This document shows positions 7,220 to 11,642 of a DNA stretch of 11,642 bases, in pieces. Position 1 is the first letter of the stretch. The number at the start of each line of letters is the position of its first letter. This DNA is from Hymenopellis radicata. Taxonomy: Eukaryota > Basidiomycota > Agaricomycetes > Agaricales > Physalacriaceae. The stretch is taken from NCBI GenBank assembly GCA_015501595.1, contig JADNRX010001286.1, forward strand, positions 1 through 11,642, in the 5' to 3' direction. The notes beneath the pieces were generated by a model. The model ran no database searches. It worked only from the letters and a program-made list of their open reading frames with translations, and was not told where the DNA came from. Position numbers and translations under genes: made by a program.

Positions 7220-9110
7220 CTACACGTAATGAATTACACTTTCAAAAAAGAAATTCAGCCGAAAGAGCGACTTGACACGCCACTGAACAAAGACCTTGGG
7301 AGAGTTCACCGAGTAGTACTCCAGCGAAGTGTATCGTCCCGGCGTGCTGGTAGCTATGAGATCGCATTCTCGCGGTCCAGCGATTCTGAACGACACGTGT
7401 TCAACGACACTACTCAGATCAACAATGATCATGACAGCATCATGGGACCCGATGCCACACTTCTCTGCATAAAGTGTGCGCTTACACACAACTTCACTTT
7501 CTCGAAAGTGGAGATATTCCACAATCAGTCCTGTGAAATACATCACAAGCCAATGTTCATCGCGCACATCCGACATCCGACCATCTAAACCACCCTATCA
7601 GTCTTCCGCGCACATCAGATTAAATTCCTTGAACGTACATACTGCAAACCTCGACATCTCGCTACTGCAAAACTCCGAGTGTCGCTTTCGATCACACTTC
7701 TGACACCAGACATTGCAGTAAAGGGAGATTTGACACTGCGAACATCGATTCCTTGGATTTGCTTTACCGCACTGCCAGAGTATACGTGGTCAAATGACTG
7801 AAAAAAATGCACGCTTCAAAAGTTAAATTGTACGAACCTGGCTACAGCACCTATAGAACGCTTTGTTCGTCACAAGATGCCTCGAAATCCACAGAACTCG
7901 TTGATGTAGAACGTCCAGCGCGCTGTGTACCGCATTGTCCTGGACTAGTACGAGCATCGTTTCCGAAAGCGCACTGTGAGTGCGTGACAAGTCTCGGCAG
8001 AGAGACCGACAGACAGCAGGATAAAACGAGTAATCACTGAGTGCGCTAAGAATGCCTAGGATGGACTCATGGAAGTCCGATCGCAGGGGTACGACCCTTT
8101 CAACAAGGCGAACAATTTCAATCAGTCCATGATGGTGAGCCGCCGCAACGACGTTTGCCGGCTCGTACTCCAAAAGACTTCGCCAAAGACCAAGACACTG
8201 GCTAGCAACGTCTAACGCACTCCGCTGAATCTCCTCTGTGATGGAGCGCCCAATGCAAAAACGCAACGTGCGTATGAGCCAACGAATAAAGTCCGCCGAC
8301 GACATTGCTTCTAGCCACAGTTGCCCGCGGTCCAACATGCCGAAGGTAATTATGGGGAAAGTGCAAAGCACATCCCCAAACCGTTCCACAGACGGTAGCT
8401 CGAATAATGCACCCAGCATGTCAACAACGTCGGCTACAATGTGCTTCACACAACCCGGATGCTGATCGAAAAAAGTGTTGCTCAACTCCTGTACGCACGG
8501 ATGACTTAAAGCATACTGCGCCAACGATTGTAGAAGCATGGAATCTCCCCGATAGGACTGGCTCGCCCTGATCCAAGCGTTGACGGCTAGAGGCGTACAA
8601 GCCACCGTACTACGCACGTCGTTCCGAGCCGGCAAAACATCCCAGTGCGTAAAAATCGCATTCACGTACGCTGAATTTTTCAGCAGGTTGATGCAGAACG
8701 TGCATGGTTCGTCATAGTAAACATATTTGTGACACGCCACGTTGAACACCTCTCGCACTATGCGATCCGCCTCGACGATAATACCGGAGTAGGGAAAAAA
8801 CGCCTTCAGGTCCCGCCGGCCTGAACGATGTGCCAGGATAAGTGGTTCCGCAAATATTTCGAAAACAAGGTCAGCCATTAACCTGCACGCCTCGTCTGCA
8901 GCATAGCGTTCCGCATTGATGAAAGTCAAGACAAATGGGAACAACTCAGGCAGGAGGCGAGGATTCGAAACTAGCGCTCCTTTGACTCGAGGAATAACTG
9001 CCAGTTCTCCCGCCACAAGTCGATCCTACAAAACACGTCGGTTACCGAGACACAACACCGAGACGAATGCGACGTACACAGAGAGAATTGAACATGGAAC
9101 TGCGCTCCAT
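7220..9110 (-). CDS. MYND-type zinc-finger protein, 574 aa, four exons
   Basis: Exons on the minus strand are 9110-9078, 9025-7838, 7771-7643 and 7594-7220. Introns are 52 nt (GTACGT..TAG), 66 nt (GTTCGT..CAG) and 48 nt (GTATGT, CTGAT branch, TAG); all junctions preserve frame. Start ATG at 9110 gives MERSSMFNSLC before the first intron. Residues 12-407 form a long, mostly helical region rich in Leu with no catalytic motif. The MYND finger spans residues 405-442, with C405, C408, C417, C420, C426, C430, H438 and C442 giving C-x2-C-x8-C-x2-C-x5-C-x3-CQ-x6-H-x3-C. A 130-residue C-terminal part follows, as is usual in related Agaricomycete proteins. MYND fingers are known to bind proline-rich peptides and mediate protein-protein contacts; the role of this fungal family is unknown. 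No SET domain or other enzyme domain is visible. Only the splice pattern is inferred; the finger itself is plain. Confidence 0.88.
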
Positions 9111-9157
9111 TCCGGATACGACGCTACCAAATCACTCCTCCACTATTTTTACTCGCA

Positions 9158-9164
9158 CTTTATA
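9158..9164 (-). promoter_or_regulatory. TATA box candidate of the MYND gene
   Basis: TATAAAG reads on the minus strand and lies about 48 nt upstream of the ATG at 9110, leaving room for a short 5' leader. Placement and sequence fit a core TATA element; no transcript evidence is available. Confidence 0.45.
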
Positions 9165-9194
9165 CACGACTTTGCGGCAGGAATCGCTTCAAGG

Positions 9195-9256
9195 GCGACG
9201 ACTACTGCCCTGAACTGTCTAACAAGCGCGACGACTACTGCCCTGAACTGTCTAAC
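9195..9256. repeat. Two identical 29-bp direct repeats in the MYND gene upstream region
   Basis: Bases 9195-9223 and 9228-9256 are identical, separated by four bases (period 33). They lie about 30 bp upstream of the TATA candidate and could duplicate an activator site, or be simple slippage. Confidence 0.9.
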
Positions 9257-9662
9257 GGAAATTAACGCCATAACGGCCCTTCAACACCACACCCACGTGG
9301 CCAAATGCTTGCTCGACTACCGCACGTGGCGGATCCAACACCGCCTCGCCATACAACTTTCATTCGCACGACGCGTCATGTCCGCTCTGCGATAAGCCTC
9401 AGTGCCACCCCCTCCCCCCGTACACCTGACGAGCTTCCGTCCTATTGAGCGAGAATAGTAAACTTGTTGTCCCGTTAGCCATTGACAACACATATACAGC
9501 ATGAGGATAGTGAACCGTATGTAAATTCAAGACGGAAGAGGTAAGTAAGCGACATAACTGTAAGTGACTTCACAGCGTTACGAACGGTACGACTCAACGA
9601 ACGCTACCCGCCACTCGCAGCAGCATGGTATTTTCCCGCGAAATCCTCTGTGCAATGTTTTC
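9257..9662. other. Intergenic spacer, no gene recognised
   Basis: The spacer separates the 3' end of the acidic-protein gene from the MYND promoter region. A C-rich patch is at 9407-9420. Open frames here are shadows without domain content. Confidence 0.5.
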
Positions 9663-10223
9663 CTACTTCGGTATTTGATATCGTAATCCGACATCTACAC
9701 CTTGGACGATGTACGCCGCTGAAGAGTCCACATGGTAAAACCAATCCTGAAACCACGGCCTCTGAGAAAAAGGCATATCACCCATACTGGGATCAGCTTC
9801 ACGTTCTCGTATCCAGTGTCCTGCGCAATCTTTTGTCCAGGCTGCTACAGCACCCATGGGATCGATCTGCAAATCTTCAGGAGCATTTGTGTGTGCGCCA
9901 TCGACAATGTTGTAAACCTTACTCTGACAATACGCCAGGTACGCATGGGATAAGGAAGGAAGGTGCTCAGCCCATGCGGCAACAATTTTTTTCTCTTCCT
10001 CGTGGTGAATCGCTGATAGGCGTCGTGGCTCGCCGGCGACATGTGAGTCGTCGGAACTTGAGTCGGAGTCTGTAGTAATGCCGTCATCCGATTCGGACTG
10101 CGTGTCTGTAGCGATGCCCTCCCCAGATTCAGAGTCGGAGCTCGTAGCGCTGCTCTCGTTCGATTCTGACGAGTCATCATCCGAAAGTTCCGTTCCGACT
10201 TCTTTCCATTCAAGATCATGCAT
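9663..10223 (-). CDS. Acidic Ser/Asp-rich orphan protein, 186 aa
   Basis: The frame is open from an upstream stop to the TAG at 9663. The first in-frame ATG is at 10223 (MHDLEWKEVG). Residues 14-60 are almost entirely Ser, Asp, Glu and Thr, with a 12-residue tandem duplication (G-I-x-T-D-x-x-S-x-S-D-D at 36-47 and 48-59); such tracts are typical casein kinase 2 targets and are likely disordered. Residues 71-186 look folded, with many aromatic residues (WAEHLPS, HAYLAY, WFQDWFYHV). I do not recognise a family. An alternative start at ATG 10332 has a better context (AAAAT before ATGGCG) and would use a 64-nt intron 10258-10321 with a non-consensus GTAGAA donor, adding 15 residues in frame. The gene starts close behind the F-box gene stop. 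Confidence 0.65.
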   Translation of the reverse strand: MHDLEWKEVGTELSDDDSSESNESSATSSDSESGEGIATDTQSESDDGITTDSDSSSDDSHVAGEPRRLSAIHHEEEKKIVAAWAEHLPSLSHAYLAYCQSKVYNIVDGAHTNAPEDLQIDPMGAVAAWTKDCAGHWIREREADPSMGDMPFSQRPWFQDWFYHVDSSAAYIVQGVDVGLRYQIPK

Positions 10224-10376
10224 GGGGATAATTGGAGAGGGGTGCGAGAATGCAAAGCTGGAGAGGAATGCCAAGGTAGCCAAGAACGTTTGGCAATGCG
10301 CGGTAAGGAATGGGTTTCTACGTCGCCGCCATATTTTCCGTTGCTAGGGCAAACAGGTTAGTCGAAACGTGCTTTT

Positions 10377-11445
10377 TTATTTTCTAGGATGGCTCACGTC
10401 ATGCTCTTCCTCGTCGTATTCAGCGAGTACCCAGAGTTTCTGTAGAGTGTCCCCTTGTTCAAACTTCTGCAAGACTTTGACGATTTCCGCGTCAGACATC
10501 CTCCAGTCAAAAAGGACAGTCAGGCTCGTAAGGCGCAAGTATCGTAATGGTGTAATATCAGCATTTGGCGGAAACGAGCCTAGGCTGATTAGCAACGTCG
10601 CAATGCGTGCTGGGCTGTACGACGTGTCCAGTGCAAATCTGGCATTGTTATCCATGCGCACAAGTACTGTAGTACGCGTATTGCTCCATTCCTTGAGGAA
10701 TGTCAAAAATTTCTGTCGGTTTTTCATTACGAATGTTCATAAAGAAGAAGAAAATGCGTACTTCTGCGTCAACAGGTCTATCTGAAGTATGATACCACTG
10801 CTCGACAATGCCATACGCATAATTTTTGTACATTCGGCGTCGCAGTGAGCTGTAAAATAGGTCTGGGGATGAAGTAAAGAGAGCACTTTGTTGGTCCTGT
10901 TCAAGGTAGTGCAAAAGGAAAAGCATAATGTCGTCTAGCACCTCTATCGGCAGCTTATGCGTTTGTACTGCGAGCTGTATGAGTTGTTGTCGTCGAGAAA
11001 ATGGGAGTGGCAGGCTGATATCATCAGCATTCTTTTAGCAGACAGAGTACAGTGACTGTACTCACGTGTAGTACAACCGTAGTTTGTCGACGTACCACGC
11101 GAACTGAAAGCGATTGCCAACGATCAAGGCGCAGTCGGCGCCTATTTCTAAAATTTCACCTAAAAACGATCAAAAGCGATGTCTACAGTCGCATTGAACA
11201 CCTTACGTGCTAGAATCAAGGCGCCCCACTCGAAGGTTTGGTCAAGGACGTGCCCTGGATCCGCCAATAGCTGTCGCTCCGTCAATCGTAGCTACATGTC
11301 TTCCTTTCAGTGCGCTCGAAAGCCAGGGCTTGGAGCAGATATATACCGTAGCTAATGCCAGAATTTCTTGACATCTTTGGATGTTGCATGGTTTTTCCTC
11401 ATGTGCTACTTTGAGATCGGTATACAGAGTTGAGATGGACGACAT
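10377..11445 (-). CDS. F-box-like protein, about 288 aa, five exons (5' end may lie further upstream)
   Basis: Exons on the minus strand are 11445-11347, 11291-11207, 11159-11066, 11014-10762 and 10712-10377. Introns are 55 nt (GTATAT..TAG, CTGA branch), 47 nt (GTAAGG..TAG), 51 nt (GTGAGT..CAG, CTGAT branch) and 49 nt (GTACGC..CAG). Every junction keeps frame through three different phases, which is hard to get by chance. Residues 113-150 start with KLPIEVLDDIMLFL and continue to SSPDLFYSSLRRRMYKN, the pattern of an F-box: an LP-x-E-x-L-x-x-I core followed by a helix. F-box proteins act as substrate adaptors of SCF ubiquitin ligases by binding Skp1. The C-terminal 140 residues (LRYLRLTSLTVL and similar) may be weak leucine-rich or unrelated repeats; no clear substrate domain is seen. 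The F-box is internal, behind about 112 residues, which is unusual for the family and fits a longer or atypical protein. Confidence 0.78.
11045..11063. repeat. 19-nt palindrome overlapping the 5' splice site of F-box gene intron 3
   Basis: GAGTACAGT (11045-11053) and ACTGTACTC (11055-11063) are perfect inverted arms around one base. On the gene strand the GTGAGT donor (11065-11060) runs directly into the first arm, so a pre-mRNA hairpin could cover the donor. Confidence 0.7.
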
Positions 11446-11527
11446 GATGGCCTAAAGAGAGTTTGACATGATGTCATTGCCATTTACGGGTATGTTGTTG
11501 ATTGCATGACGACCACCATGCTTGCAC

Positions 11528-11641
11528 TTTGTTTTGATCAGAAAATTGCGAACTGCAGGCAAATGTCAGCTCTACTTTTACAATGCGCAGGACAGCTTCG
11601 TATTCGTATGGAGGAAATGTTTTGTAACTACCCCACAGCGC
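11528..11641 (-). other. Candidate upstream coding exon of the F-box gene, running off the window
   Basis: The minus-strand frame reads ALWGSYKTFPPYEYEAVLRI and onward for 38 codons with fungal-like codon use. A putative intron 11527-11452 (GTGCAAG donor, CTCTTTAG acceptor, 76 nt) would join it in frame to the codons immediately before the ATG at 11445. If real, that ATG is internal and the protein starts outside the window. The donor is not consensus, so this is a moderate call. Confidence 0.4.
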
Positions 11642-11642
11642 A

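Noticed and set aside
7229..7588. 119-codon open frame on the + strand
   Set aside because: Exact antisense shadow of the last exon of the MYND gene, which is supported by splice junctions and family pattern.
7598..7642. Early stop for the MYND gene by reading straight through exon 3
   Set aside because: A consensus GTATGT donor and TAG acceptor (7642-7595) join exon 3 in frame to a 125-codon exon that resembles the C-terminal part of this family.
9014..9016. GTG as start codon of the MYND protein
   Set aside because: Nuclear genes rarely start at GTG; a frame-preserving 52-nt intron leads to an ATG at 9110.
8916..9395. 159-codon open frame on the + strand
   Set aside because: It overlaps the MYND gene start and promoter in antisense and includes the 29-bp duplication; no domain.
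9650..10347. Open frames on the + strand opposite the acidic protein, and an offset minus frame 9845-10255
   Set aside because: Shadows of the acidic-protein gene; the Ser/Asp repeat is meaningful only in the chosen frame.

Overview
The window looks like nuclear DNA of a basidiomycete, probably an Agaricomycete. Where introns can be traced through reading frames they are short (about 42 to 66 nt) with GT..AG ends and frequent CTRAY-like branch sites. The one clearly assignable protein family, a long protein with a C-terminal MYND zinc finger, is common in mushroom-forming fungi. The species is not identifiable from the sequence alone.

Left part (1-4560) is accessory and gene-poor. Bases 1-1030 are a degenerate GC-rich minisatellite. 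Bases 1833-2211 and 3087-3549 each form a long imperfect inverted repeat and look like foldback/MITE-type non-autonomous elements. Between them sit a 12-bp perfect inverted repeat (2801-2852) and a tRNA-like gene (2951-3031; anticodon probably CTT, Lys) followed by a T6 Pol III terminator. The second element begins only about 55 bp downstream of that tRNA.

Middle part (4561-7107, + strand) is a gene graveyard. A multi-exon gene can be followed from 4561 to 6343 across several convincing introns, but it carries at least four in-frame stops and about two frameshifts; its family was not recognised. At 6762-7107 lies an unmistakable fragment of the catalytic subunit of DNA polymerase delta (family B polymerase, motif A region). 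It keeps an intron, so it is a genomic copy and not a retrocopy. It has a frameshift, lacks the catalytic Asp of motif A and is truncated on both sides.

Right part (7220-11642, - strand) holds three tightly packed co-directional genes that look intact. They are a 574-residue MYND zinc-finger protein (four exons), an orphan acidic Ser/Asp-rich protein, and an F-box-like protein (at least five exons, 5' end possibly outside the window). Gene models were built by hand by joining frames at consensus splice sites. MYND and F-box proteins are protein-interaction and ubiquitin-adaptor types that are often expanded in these fungi; nothing in the sequence shows that the three act in one pathway.
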